Part shown: positions 21,120-30,346 of the stretch, piece by piece
How the letters are laid out: each line of letters opens with the position of its first letter
Numbering within the stretch: the first letter of the stretch is position 1
Origin: Gammaproteobacteria bacterium
GTDB taxonomy: Bacteria > Pseudomonadota > Gammaproteobacteria > Pseudomonadales > Pseudomonadaceae
DNA length: 64,000 nt
Reading direction: 5' to 3'
Assembly: GCA_018826895.1 (NCBI GenBank)
Contig: JAHJYA010000067.1
Span: 62,001-126,000 of the forward strand
Program-made: the position numbers and the translations under genes
Notes under the pieces: generated by a model
Databases searched by the model: none
Told to the model about the DNA's origin: nothing
What the model saw: the letters and a program-made list of their open reading frames with translations, nothing else

Positions 21120-21238
21120 ATGCGTCCAGAACAGCCATCACCTATCTGGCAATACGATTCGGTATTGGCCGCGTCTACGGGTGGTTGTCGGTTGGTGGAA
21201 CTGGCTGCTCGTCGTTATCGCGTCGACTCTCTAAAAAT

Positions 21239-21262
21239 CTCGCGGCTAAAGCCCCTCCCACA
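21239..21262. repeat. Half REP element
   Basis: CTCGCGGCTAAAGCCCCTCCCAC. Confidence 0.6.
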
Positions 21263-21270
21263 CGCTGTAT

Positions 21271-22653
21271 CTAGTCGTAGAGCCGAATACGAAAGCAGGC
21301 GCCGCCGAGGGGGGAGTCGTCGAGGCTGAGCTCGCCTTCGTAGCTGTCGATGATGTCTTTGACTACAGCGGTGCCGATGCCTTGGCCGGGGTGTTGGGCG
21401 TCGAGGCGGACGCCGCGTTCGAGGATGCGCGCACGTTGGTCGGGGGGGATGCCGGGACCGTCGTCTTCCACGCAGAGGTCGCACACGCCATTGCGCAGCC
21501 GGGCGCTGACTTTGACCTGGCCGAGGCACAGGCGGTAGGCGTTTTCCAACAGGTTGCCGAGCAGTTCGAGCAGCGCGCCGCGCTCCATGGGCACCAATAG
21601 TGCGATGTCGAAGTCGCGCAGCACGCGCACCTGTTTATCGCGGTAGACCTTGTCCAGTGCGCTGCACAGGGTGTCGAGCAGTGGTTCCAGGGCGACCTGA
21701 TGGCGGATCAAGCCGCTTTTACGCAGGCTGGCGCGCTGCAGTTGGTAGTCGATCTGCTGGCTCATGCGCTCGACTTGGCCTTGCAGAATCTGCGCTTGCT
21801 CACGCTGGCGGGTTTCGGCGGCGATCACGTCACCGACGCTTTGCAGCACCGACAGCGGGGTTTTCAGGCTGTGCGCCAGGTCGTCGAGCGAGTGCCGGTA
21901 GCGCTCGCGCTGGCGCCGTTCGCTGTCGAGCAGGCGGTTGAGCGAGCGGGTCAGGCGCAGCAGCTCGCGCGGGTGGTCGGCGCTCAGGCGCTCGCGGGTG
22001 CCGGATTCCACTTCATCGAGTTCGGCACTCAGCCCGCGCAGGCTGCGAAAGCCCCAGGTCAGGCCAAACCAGAGCAGCCCGAGCAACAGCAACAGGGCGC
22101 CGCCAAGCCACAGGTAGAGCTGGTTCATAAAACCGTTATAGAGAGCCTGATAGTCGCGGTTGGGCTGCATGGTGACCACGCTGAAGGCCGCGGCCTGGCC
22201 GCGCAGCAGGTCGATCTCCACGTCATAGACGAAGAACACCTCGCCGCGCCCATCGTCCATGCGCACGAACTCGTGGCCACGGCCGTCGTAGCGCGGCCGA
22301 TAGTGGATGCTTTCGTCTTCGGAGGAGCGCGAGCGCCAGACCAGGTTGCCATCGCGATCGTAGATAAAGCCCAGCAGCTTGGCGTCCAGGGAGTCGAATT
22401 CCTCGTCGGGCAGTTGCTCGGGCATGCGCAGCTGGCCGCCTTCACTGCGCGCGGCGGACACCAGCGAGGCGGCGTCGGCAGCCAGGCGTTTTTCGATGGA
22501 CTGCTCCATGGCGATAACGAAGGCGCCGCGCAACGCCGGCAACAGCGCCAGCATAAACAGCACGGCGAGCACCGTGGCACCCAGCATCAGGCGCAGGCGC
22601 AGGGAGAAACGCCGCTGCCAGGGCGAGGGAATCGGCAGAGGGTGTTGCATCAC
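21271..22653 (-). CDS. phoQ: PhoQ-type sensor histidine kinase
   Basis: Two TM segments, HAMP-like linker, SLDDLAHSLKTPLSVLQSVGD H-box, DDGPGIPPDQRARILERGVR; overlaps phoP. Confidence 0.92.
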   Translation of the reverse strand: MMQHPLPIPSPWQRRFSLRLRLMLGATVLAVLFMLALLPALRGAFVIAMEQSIEKRLAADAASLVSAARSEGGQLRMPEQLPDEEFDSLDAKLLGFIYDRDGNLVWRSRSSEDESIHYRPRYDGRGHEFVRMDDGRGEVFFVYDVEIDLLRGQAAAFSVVTMQPNRDYQALYNGFMNQLYLWLGGALLLLLGLLWFGLTWGFRSLRGLSAELDEVESGTRERLSADHPRELLRLTRSLNRLLDSERRQRERYRHSLDDLAHSLKTPLSVLQSVGDVIAAETRQREQAQILQGQVERMSQQIDYQLQRASLRKSGLIRHQVALEPLLDTLCSALDKVYRDKQVRVLRDFDIALLVPMERGALLELLGNLLENAYRLCLGQVKVSARLRNGVCDLCVEDDGPGIPPDQRARILERGVRLDAQHPGQGIGTAVVKDIIDSYEGELSLDDSPLGGACFRIRLYD

Positions 22654-23327
22654 CGGCAGCGCTCGGTAAACAGGTAGCCCTGGCCGCGCACGGTGTCGAT
22701 AGGTTTGAAGCCCGTCTCGCCTTCCAGCTTGCGCCGCAGGCGGCCGACCAGCACTTCGATAACGTTGGCGTCGCGCTCCTCGTCATCGGGGTAAAGCTGT
22801 TCGATCAGCCGCTCTTTGGGCACCACCTGCTGCTGATGCAGCATCAGGTATTCGAGGATGCGGTATTCGTAGGCCGTCAGGTGCAGGTTCGTGCCCTGCA
22901 TGCTGGCCTGCTTGCGGTTAAGGTCCAGTTGCAGCGGGCCAGCCTCGATGGTCGCCTGGGTAAAACCGCTGGAGCGGCGCAGCAGCGCATTGAGCCGCGC
23001 CTCCAGCTCCTCGAACTGGAAGGGTTTGACCACATAATCATCCGCGCCGCCAGCCAGACCCTCGACCTTGTCCTGCCAATTGCCACGGGCGGTGAGGATC
23101 AGAATAGGGAACTGCTTGCCCTGCCCGCGCAGCTGGCGGATCAGGTCCAGCCCGCTGATGCCGGGCAGGCCCAGGTCGATCACGGCGAGGTCATGATGGT
23201 ATTGCTCGGCGCGGTACAGCGCCTCTTCGGCACTGGCGACCGCATCCACCTGATGCCCCTGCTCACCCAGCCGGGTATACAGGTGGTGACGCAGCAGCGC
23301 CTCGTCCTCCACGATCAGCAGCTTCAT
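22650..23327 (-). CDS. phoP: PhoP-type response regulator
   Basis: MKLLIVEDEALLRHHLYTRLGEQGH...VIDLGLPGISGLDLI...; OmpR-type wHTH; near-identical to remembered P. aeruginosa PhoP. Confidence 0.95.
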   Translation of the reverse strand: MKLLIVEDEALLRHHLYTRLGEQGHQVDAVASAEEALYRAEQYHHDLAVIDLGLPGISGLDLIRQLRGQGKQFPILILTARGNWQDKVEGLAGGADDYVVKPFQFEELEARLNALLRRSSGFTQATIEAGPLQLDLNRKQASMQGTNLHLTAYEYRILEYLMLHQQQVVPKERLIEQLYPDDEERDANVIEVLVGRLRRKLEGETGFKPIDTVRGQGYLFTERCR

Positions 23328-23445
23328 GGTGCTGTCCCTCTTTTGCCTGTTGCGCGTGCGCCAAAGCCGGGCCTGACTTCCCGAGGCGGCGACGCAATGC
23401 GCGCAACCGTATCAGGAGGCCAGACCCGGCTCCAGCTGTCATGTA

Positions 23446-24051
23446 TTAGAACTTGTAGTTGGCACCCAGGTAGAACTGCGAGCTGCTGTGCAGATCGAGT
23501 GAGCCGGCTTTGCCTGCGTCATGGGGCGACATTTCGGTGCTGGCGTTGGTGCGCAGGTAACGGTAGCCGCCCTCGACCGAGGTGTTGGCGGTGATGTCCT
23601 GGATCACCCCGGCCTGCAGGCCGATGGCATAGCCGATATCGGAGTCACGGCTGAAGCCGCGGCTTTCCTGGTCCAGTTTGACCAGGCCGGCGGTGGCGCC
23701 GCCAAACAGCTTGGTGTTGTAGTCACCAACGGGCAGGAACAGATCGTAGCTGCCGAGCAGGTTCTGCTGACGCAGCTTGAAGCCGTCCGAGCTGTCGGAG
23801 ACATTCTCATAGGTGGCGTAGTAGCGGCCGTCAGCGGTCTGCTGGCCGGCGCGTACGCCCCAGGTGCCGCTGTCGTTGATCACATTATCCAACGCCGGGT
23901 TGTCCAGGTTACGATTCAGTGCGCTGGATTTCTGAATGTTGTTGTCGGTCTGGCCCCAGGTCAGGCCGGCGAAATTATCGGCCGCTTGCGCCATGGCGGT
24001 ACCGAAGGCGAGCGTGCTTGCGAGGGCCAGCTTGGTCAGAGTGAATTTCAT
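23446..24051 (-). CDS. oprH: OprH-like outer membrane protein
   Basis: ADNFAGLTWGQTDNNIQKSSALNRNLDNPALDNVINDSGTWGVRAGQQ...LRTNASTEMSPHDAG...SLDLHSSSQFYLGANYKF; upstream of phoPQ. Confidence 0.93.
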   Translation of the reverse strand: MKFTLTKLALASTLAFGTAMAQAADNFAGLTWGQTDNNIQKSSALNRNLDNPALDNVINDSGTWGVRAGQQTADGRYYATYENVSDSSDGFKLRQQNLLGSYDLFLPVGDYNTKLFGGATAGLVKLDQESRGFSRDSDIGYAIGLQAGVIQDITANTSVEGGYRYLRTNASTEMSPHDAGKAGSLDLHSSSQFYLGANYKF

Positions 24052-24117
24052 GGAGTGTTCCTCTTTCAGGTGGCAAAGGGTTGTTAATCCAACGCCATGC
24101 ATACTGCCAACCTGCTC

Positions 24118-24156
24118 CTGAACACCGCCTTAACCCCCACTGAACCTAAGCTGAAC
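24118..24156 (-). promoter_or_regulatory. Candidate PhoP-binding direct repeats upstream of oprH
   Basis: Plus-strand CTGAAC at 24118, 24140 and 24151 (GTTCAG-N5-GTTCAG on the minus strand plus a third copy two helical turns downstream). Confidence 0.6.
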
Positions 24157-24189
24157 AACACTTTAACGCCGCACAAACACCGCCATCCC

Positions 24190-24275
24190 GTAGGAGCGTC
24201 GCCCCGGCGCGAAGCCGTTTGGCGTTCTGAAGCACCGCTGGATGGCCACTATTCGTCGCGGGGCGCGACTCCCAC
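24190..24275. repeat. Inverted REP pair
   Basis: GTAGGAGCGTCGCCCCGGCGCGAA ... TTCGTCGCGGGGCGCGACTCCCAC. Confidence 0.75.
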
Positions 24276-24323
24276 GAAGATCTCAAAAGCACCGTCGCCA
24301 CGCCCACGCCGCTATAACACAGG

Positions 24324-24352
24324 CAAAAAAACGGGAGCCTTCGCAGGCTCCC
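24324..24352 (-). terminator. Orphan Rho-independent terminator (minus strand)
   Basis: Reverse strand CGGGAGCCTGCGAAGGCTCCCGTTTTTTTG. Confidence 0.8.
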
Positions 24353-24495
24353 GCACTCATTCTCAGAGAAAACGCCAGCACCCACCCGGGCGCTCGCTCA
24401 ACAACCTCACCTACGCTCCCTTGGAAGCGCATCACCAGTCTGGCAAAGCGCGCTGCATTTCTCCGTTTAGCTTTGTTGTTGCTATGCAACCTTTT
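24324..24495 (-). ncRNA. Candidate small RNA or leader-peptide transcript ending at the orphan terminator
   Basis: Terminator without upstream annotated minus-strand CDS; hairpin GTTGCATAGCAAC near the possible 5' end; 5' end not defined. Confidence 0.35.
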
Positions 24496-24539
24496 GTAAA
24501 CGCCAGCGGCGCTGGCGATACACAGGGCGAGCCGGCAAA

Positions 24540-25259
24540 ATGCCGCCCATGATCAGATCCCATTTACCGAGCTGCTGCTCGCCGCTACAGACCCACTGGC
24601 CCCTGCCCCATGCATTGCAAGCGGTCACGCTGGTCAGCACTCAATTCAACCCTGAGCAATTCGAGCCCGACGACTTCCAGCGCTGCGCCATCGCTCCGGT
24701 GCGCGGTGTGGCCAAGCGTCAGGCCGAGCACCTGGCTGGGCGCCTGTGTGCCCGTGAGGCGCTGTGGCGCCAGGCGGCGATTGATGGCGTACCGGCGGTG
24801 GGCGAAGACCGCGCGCCACAGTGGCCAGCCGCCGTGTGTGGGTCGATCACCCATGGTCATGGCTGGGCAGCAGCGGTGGTCGGTGAGCGCAACCAGTGGC
24901 GTGGCCTGGGCCTGGATGTGGAACAGCGTCTGGCGCCTGAGCGTGCCCTCAACCTGGCCAGCGAGCTGCTGACCCCAGCCGAGCTGCAACGCCTGCAGGG
25001 GCTGGATGAAACGGCCCAGGCGCTGCAGATCACCCTGACCTTCTCGCTCAAGGAGAGCCTGTTCAAGGCGCTGTATCCCCTGGCCGGGGTGCGCTTTTAC
25101 TTTCAGGATGCCGAGGTGCTCAGCTACACGCCCGACGGCCACGCCCAGCTGCGCCTGCTGACGCACCTGAGCGACAGCTGGCCGGCGGGTAGCCCGTTGC
25201 AGGGGCAGTTCAGCGTATGGCCCGAGCAGGTGCTGACCCTGGTTGCTATCCCGGCGTAA
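24540..25259 (+). CDS. pcpS: 4'-phosphopantetheinyl transferase (EntD/PcpS type)
   Basis: VAKRQAEHLAGRLCAREAL...GSITHGHGWAAAVV...GLGLDVEQ...FSLKESLFKALYPL. Confidence 0.92.
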   Translation: MPPMIRSHLPSCCSPLQTHWPLPHALQAVTLVSTQFNPEQFEPDDFQRCAIAPVRGVAKRQAEHLAGRLCAREALWRQAAIDGVPAVGEDRAPQWPAAVCGSITHGHGWAAAVVGERNQWRGLGLDVEQRLAPERALNLASELLTPAELQRLQGLDETAQALQITLTFSLKESLFKALYPLAGVRFYFQDAEVLSYTPDGHAQLRLLTHLSDSWPAGSPLQGQFSVWPEQVLTLVAIPA

Positions 25260-25275
25260 GCCCCGCCCCAATCGT

Positions 25276-25573
25276 TAGGGTCTGTTCCCGTTTCGTCGCG
25301 AGCCGCGTTGCTGCGAAAAATCTCGCCAGGCCGGGCGGCGTTCCGCTAGGCGGAGGACGCAGGGAATGGACTCGCCGTCCACGTTGTTCCCTTGCCAAGT
25401 CCTCCAACAACGCATGGCGAGATTTTGCGCGCAACCCGCAGGGCCGGGCCCGTTTTAGCGCGATGCTGCGTTTCTCGATGGCTCATTTAGCCCACTAAAC
25501 TTCGCATCTCGTGCCTTGCCTCGCGCTCAAACTGGCTCCGGCGCGGCCGCGAACGAAACGGGAACAGACCCTA
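25276..25573. mobile_element. MITE-like element with 19-bp perfect TIRs and TA duplication
   Basis: TA-GGGTCTGTTCCCGTTTCGT ... ACGAAACGGGAACAGACCC-TA; internal nested inverted repeats (AAAATCTCGCCA/TGGCGAGATTTT, GGAGGAC/GTCCTCC); no transposase ORF. Confidence 0.75.
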
Positions 25574-26182
25574 GGGCTGCTTGAACGCCTTGCGCGGCAC
25601 GGCGTGCAGCATGCGCACGCGCTCGTCGACAACGTGTAGCGTCAGCCCGCGCTGGGGATAGACCCAGGCCTGCCCATCGGCCAATTCCAGACGCAGACGC
25701 GGCGCGCCGAGGGTGCTGGCGATGGCATCAGCCGGCTGATCATCGGGTGCCAGCAACTGCAGGTTGATAATGCGGTAGCGGCTCATCTGCTCCAGCAGCG
25801 GCCGGCCCAGTTGCTGCTCGCCCCCGCCGGGCGCGGCATTCACTGCTGCCAGCAAGCTGTCGCGCTCGGCCGCGCTGAGCTCCAGCTCGGCATCCAGTTG
25901 CCAGATCCCGCCCTCGACCTGCAGTGCCACCCGGTAGAACAGTCGCGCACCGTCCAGCCTGGGCTGCAGCCACAACTCGGCGTCCTCGGCGGCCGGTAAC
26001 TGGGACATCGCCAGGCGGTCATCGGCCAGAGGCGTGAGCACCGCCCGGTCAAAATCGGCCAGCCAGGGCAAAGGCGCTGCCGGTGCGCGCTCGCGCATTA
26101 GCCAGGCACCCCAGGCAAAAAACAGCACGCCGATCAGCGTAATGATCAGCAGGTGCTGAGGGCGCAGTGGCGGACGCGACAT
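25571..26182 (-). CDS. Hypothetical membrane-anchored protein
   Basis: MSRPPLRPQHLLIITLIGVLFFAWGAWLMRER... single N-terminal TM; shares rpoH neighbourhood. Confidence 0.7.
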   Translation of the reverse strand: MSRPPLRPQHLLIITLIGVLFFAWGAWLMRERAPAAPLPWLADFDRAVLTPLADDRLAMSQLPAAEDAELWLQPRLDGARLFYRVALQVEGGIWQLDAELELSAAERDSLLAAVNAAPGGGEQQLGRPLLEQMSRYRIINLQLLAPDDQPADAIASTLGAPRLRLELADGQAWVYPQRGLTLHVVDERVRMLHAVPRKAFKQP

Positions 26183-26200
26183 AAAGGATCTCCAGACAGT

Positions 26201-26228
26201 AAAAAGCCGCACCTGGATAGGTGCGGCT
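26201..26228 (-). terminator. Rho-independent terminator of rpoH
   Basis: AAAAAGCCGCACCTGGATAGGTGCGGCT. Confidence 0.88.
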
Positions 26229-26257
26229 CCTGTAACAGCAATGCAGCCCTGAGATGA

Positions 26258-27112
26258 TCAGGCAGCGATCGAGCCCTTGAGCTTGTTCATCGCGTTCTTT
26301 TCCAACTGACGAATACGCTCGGCCGAGACGTTGTACTTGGCCGCCAGCTCGTGCAGCGTGGCTTTCTCTTCGGCCAGCCAGCGCTGGTAGAGAATGTCGC
26401 GGCTGCGCTCGTCCAGACCTTCCAGCGCTTCGTGCAGGTTCGCGGTGGAGCTGTCGCTCCAGTCCGAGTCCTCCAGCTGGCGCGCCGGATCGTAGCGGTT
26501 GTCTTCCAGGTACTGCGCCGGGGAGTGGAAAGCACTCTCGTCATCGGCATCGGCAGCCGGGTCGAAGGCCATATCGTGGCCCGTCAGGCGGCTTTCCATC
26601 TCACGCACTTCGCGCGGCTCGACGCCCAGGCTTGCAGCTACGGCATGCACTTCGTCGTTGTTCAGCCAGGCCAGACGCTTCTTCTGGCTGCGCAGATTGA
26701 AGAACAGCTTGCGTTGCGCCTTGGTGGTGGCAACTTTGACAATGCGCCAGTTCTTAAGGATGAACTCGTGAATCTCGGCGCGAATCCAGTGCACGGCGAA
26801 GGACACCAAGCGCACACCCATTTCCGGGTTGAAGCGTTTGACCGCCTTCATCAGGCCGACGTTGCCTTCCTGGATCAGGTCAGCCTGGGCCAAGCCGTAA
26901 CCGGAGTAACTGCGGGCGATATGCACGACAAAACGCAGGTGGGCGAGCACCATCTGCCGAGCGGCTTCGAGGTCCTGCTTATAGAAAAGATTGCCGGCCA
27001 GCTCGCGTTCCTGCTCCGGGGTCAGCAGCGGGATGCTGTTGACCGCGTGCACGTAGGCCTCCAGGTTTGCGCCTGGGACCAAGGCATGAACAGGTTGCAA
27101 AGAAGTGGACAT
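26258..27112 (-). CDS. rpoH: RNA polymerase sigma-32 factor
   Basis: [85 protein letters not shown]; start set at 27112. Confidence 0.97.
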   Translation of the reverse strand: MSTSLQPVHALVPGANLEAYVHAVNSIPLLTPEQERELAGNLFYKQDLEAARQMVLAHLRFVVHIARSYSGYGLAQADLIQEGNVGLMKAVKRFNPEMGVRLVSFAVHWIRAEIHEFILKNWRIVKVATTKAQRKLFFNLRSQKKRLAWLNNDEVHAVAASLGVEPREVREMESRLTGHDMAFDPAADADDESAFHSPAQYLEDNRYDPARQLEDSDWSDSSTANLHEALEGLDERSRDILYQRWLAEEKATLHELAAKYNVSAERIRQLEKNAMNKLKGSIAA

Positions 27113-27223
27113 TTGAATCCTCCGACTCATGAATCTGATGCAGTGTAGCACTGAGCACTCTGACTAGGAACGCACATACAAGTTCCTAGCCAGATAGTCA
27201 ATATCAAGCAAATCAATACTTTA

Positions 27224-28243
27224 CTAGCGCGGCGCCAATTCGCTCAAGTGCCGCGCCACCGCCAGCCAGGCGCCAATGTAACCCAACAGCACCGCGCCGA
27301 GCACCAGCGAAAAACCATCGCCCAGCGGCACACCGCCCAGGGCGAAATCGCTGCCATATAAACCGGCTAGACGCACCACGGCGTCGTTGAGCCAGTTCAG
27401 CCCGTAAGCCAGTACCAGCCAGGCCAGCAAGCCGGCACCCAGACCGTAAAGCGCGCCCATATAAAGGAAGGGCCGCCGCACGTAGCTGTCGGTGCCGCCG
27501 ACCAGCTTGATCACCTCGATTTCGGTGCGCCGGTTCTCGATGTGCAAACGGATGGTGTTGCCGATCACCAGCAGTAGGGCCAGCACCAGCAGCAGGGTCA
27601 GGCCGAAGACGAAGCGGTCGCCCAGCTTGAGAATCGCGGTAAGCCGCTCGACCCAGAGCAGGTCGAGCTGCGCCTGCTCCACGCCGGGCAGTTCGGCCAG
27701 GCGCTGGCGCAGGGCTTCGAGGGTGGCTTTATCGACTTCGGCCGGGGTCACCAGGACCACGCCCGGTAGCGGGTTTTCCGGCAGTTCGCGCAGCGCCTGA
27801 CCCAGGCCCGACTCCTGCTGGAACGCCTGCAGCGCCTGTTCGCGGCTGATCCACTCGGCTTCGGCAACATCGTCCAGGCCAGCGATCTGCTCGCGCAACG
27901 CCTGACCCTGGCTGTCACTGGTTTCCAGGGTGAGAAATACCGATATCTGCGCAGCGCGCTGCCACGAGCCACCGAGGCGCTCGACGTTGTCCAGCAGCAG
28001 GGCCAGGCCCATCGGCAGGCTCAGGGCCACGGCCATCACCAGGCAGGTGAAGAAGCTGCCGACCGGTTGCCGCGCGAGGCGGCGCAGGCTGTCGGACAGG
28101 CTCGCGCGGTGCGCCTCCAGCCAGGCGCGCAATTGGCTGCGCAGGTCCGGGCCGTCCGGGGTTGGCGCGGCCGGGGCGGGCTTTTTCGGCGCGGCGCCGA
28201 CACGCTGGGCCGGTTGCGGTGGCGGGATGCGGGTGGCGCTCAT
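27224..28243 (-). CDS. ftsX: Cell division protein FtsX
   Basis: Four TM permease upstream of rpoH, downstream of ftsE; NTIRLHIENRRTEIEVIKLVGGTDSYVRRPFLYMG. Confidence 0.95.
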   Translation of the reverse strand: MSATRIPPPQPAQRVGAAPKKPAPAAPTPDGPDLRSQLRAWLEAHRASLSDSLRRLARQPVGSFFTCLVMAVALSLPMGLALLLDNVERLGGSWQRAAQISVFLTLETSDSQGQALREQIAGLDDVAEAEWISREQALQAFQQESGLGQALRELPENPLPGVVLVTPAEVDKATLEALRQRLAELPGVEQAQLDLLWVERLTAILKLGDRFVFGLTLLLVLALLLVIGNTIRLHIENRRTEIEVIKLVGGTDSYVRRPFLYMGALYGLGAGLLAWLVLAYGLNWLNDAVVRLAGLYGSDFALGGVPLGDGFSLVLGAVLLGYIGAWLAVARHLSELAPR

Positions 28244-28911
28244 CAGACCGCCTCCCCATCGCCAATCAGGCGGCCGCGCTGCAGGGTCAACATGCGATGG
28301 CGCATACGCGCGATCAGGGCCAGGTCGTGGCTGGCGATCAGCACGCTGGTGCCGAGTTTGTTGATGTCTTCAAACACGCCCATGATTTCCGCCGCCAGAC
28401 GCGGGTCGAGGTTGCCGGTGGGTTCGTCAGCGAGCAGCAAGGCCGGCTGATGGACGATGGCGCGGGCAATACCGACGCGCTGCTGCTGACCGGTGGAAAG
28501 GTCGCCCGGAAACTGCTCGGCCTTGTCCGACAGCGACACCCGCTCCAGCGCCGAGCCGACCCGCGTGCCAATATCGGCCTTGGACAAGCCGAGAATCTGC
28601 AACGGCAGGGCGACGTTGTCGAACACGCTGCGGTCGAACAGCAGCTGATGATTCTGAAACACCACACCGATCTGCCGGCGCAGGAAGGGGATCTGCGCGT
28701 TAGTGATCTGCCCCAGATCCTGCCCGGCGAGCAGCAGTTTGCCGCTGGTCGGCCGCTCCATCGCCAGCAGCAGGCGCAACAGGGTGCTCTTGCCAGCGCC
28801 GGAGTGGCCGGTGACGAACAGAAACTCGCCGCGACGCACGCGAAAGCTCAGTTCGTGCAGCCCGACGTGCCCGTTGGGGTAACGCTTACCGACCTGCTCG
28901 AAGCGAATCAT
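28243..28911 (-). CDS. ftsE: Cell division ATP-binding protein FtsE
   Basis: GHSGAGKSTLLRLL; LSTGQQQRVGIARAIVHQPALLLADEPTGNLD. Confidence 0.97.
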   Translation of the reverse strand: MIRFEQVGKRYPNGHVGLHELSFRVRRGEFLFVTGHSGAGKSTLLRLLLAMERPTSGKLLLAGQDLGQITNAQIPFLRRQIGVVFQNHQLLFDRSVFDNVALPLQILGLSKADIGTRVGSALERVSLSDKAEQFPGDLSTGQQQRVGIARAIVHQPALLLADEPTGNLDPRLAAEIMGVFEDINKLGTSVLIASHDLALIARMRHRMLTLQRGRLIGDGEAV

Positions 28912-30152
28912 TACGACTCCCGAGTCTGGAACAGTGCTTGGACGAAGGGCTCGGCTTCGAACGTGCGCAGGTCGTCGATGCCTTCGCCCACGCCGATATA
29001 GCGAATCGGCAGGGCAAACTGCTTGGCCAGGGCGAAGATCACCCCGCCCTTGGCGGTGCCGTCGAGCTTGGTCAGTGCCAGGCCGGTGAGGTTGACCGTC
29101 TGGTTGAACTGCTTGGCCTGGTTGATCGCGTTCTGCCCGGTGCCGGCGTCGAGCACCAGCAGCACTTCGTGAGGCGCGGCTTCGTCGAGCTTGCCGATCA
29201 CCCGGCGCACCTTCTTCAGCTCTTCCATCAAATTGTCTTTGGTGTGCAGGCGCCCGGCGGTGTCAGCGATCAGCACGTCCATGCCGCGGGCTTTGGCCGC
29301 CTGCACGGCATCGAAGATCACCGAGGCGGAATCGGCGCCGGTGTGCTGGGCGATGACTGGAATCTTGTTGCGCTCGCCCCACACCTGCAGCTGCTCGACT
29401 GCCGCAGCGCGGAAGGTGTCGCCCGCCGCGAGCATGACCTTCTTGCCTTCGCCCTGCAGTTTCTTCGCCAGTTTGCCGATGGTGGTGGTCTTGCCGGCGC
29501 CGTTGACGCCCACCACCAGAATCACAAAAGGCTGCTTGCTGGTATCGATCACCAGGGGTTGCTCGACCGGTTTGAGCAGCGCCGCCAGCTCGCCCTGCAG
29601 CGCCTTGTATAGGGCGCCGCTGTCGGTGAGCTGCTTGCGCGCCACGCGCTGGGTCAGGTTCTGGATGATCGCGGTGGTCGCCTCGACGCCGACGTCGGCG
29701 GTCAGCAGGCGGGTTTCCAGCTCGTCGATCAGGTCGTCGTCGATTTCCTTCTCGCCGAGGAACAGGCTGGCCATGCCTTCGCCCAGGCTGGCGCTGGTCT
29801 TGCTCAGGCCCTGACGGAGGCGGGCAAACCAGCCACCGCGGTTATCGCCCGGTTTGTCCTGCTCGACCGGGGCAGCAGCAACGACAGGCGCTGCAGGCGC
29901 GGGCTCGACAGGAGCCAGTGCCGGCACAGCAACGGGTTCAGGGATGGGCTCTACGCGCGCCTCAATCGGCGCCGGAGCAGGTTGCGGCTCGCTCGCGGGC
30001 GGCGTTTCAGGGGCCGCAGCGGGCTCGGCGGCAGGCGTCGGCTCGGGCTTTTTGCGCAGCCAGCCGAACAGGCCTTTCTTCTCGGTGCTTTGCCCGGCAG
30101 CAGGCTCGGCGGCGGGCGCGGGGGACTTCTTGTCGTCTTGGGAACCAAACAT
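28911..30152 (-). CDS. ftsY: Signal recognition particle receptor FtsY
   Basis: VVGVNGAGKTTTIGKLAKKLQ...DTFRAAAVEQLQ...DTAGRLHTKDNLMEELKK; Ala/Pro/Glu-rich A domain. Confidence 0.97.
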   Translation of the reverse strand: MFGSQDDKKSPAPAAEPAAGQSTEKKGLFGWLRKKPEPTPAAEPAAAPETPPASEPQPAPAPIEARVEPIPEPVAVPALAPVEPAPAAPVVAAAPVEQDKPGDNRGGWFARLRQGLSKTSASLGEGMASLFLGEKEIDDDLIDELETRLLTADVGVEATTAIIQNLTQRVARKQLTDSGALYKALQGELAALLKPVEQPLVIDTSKQPFVILVVGVNGAGKTTTIGKLAKKLQGEGKKVMLAAGDTFRAAAVEQLQVWGERNKIPVIAQHTGADSASVIFDAVQAAKARGMDVLIADTAGRLHTKDNLMEELKKVRRVIGKLDEAAPHEVLLVLDAGTGQNAINQAKQFNQTVNLTGLALTKLDGTAKGGVIFALAKQFALPIRYIGVGEGIDDLRTFEAEPFVQALFQTRES

Positions 30153-30346
30153 GGAGGACGGCTATCTCAGGGGGCGACGCGCCTGAAGCGCAGGATGCAG
30201 CAGGTGCCTGCTATGCAGGACAAAACACCTCAGCATCTGCAACAGGCTGATCAGGCATGGTCGCCAGTAAAACGGATGAGTATCCTAGCACCTCCGCGCC
30301 CGCCGACGCTAAGACCACGCGGGCCCGTCCGACAGGTCGATATTGA

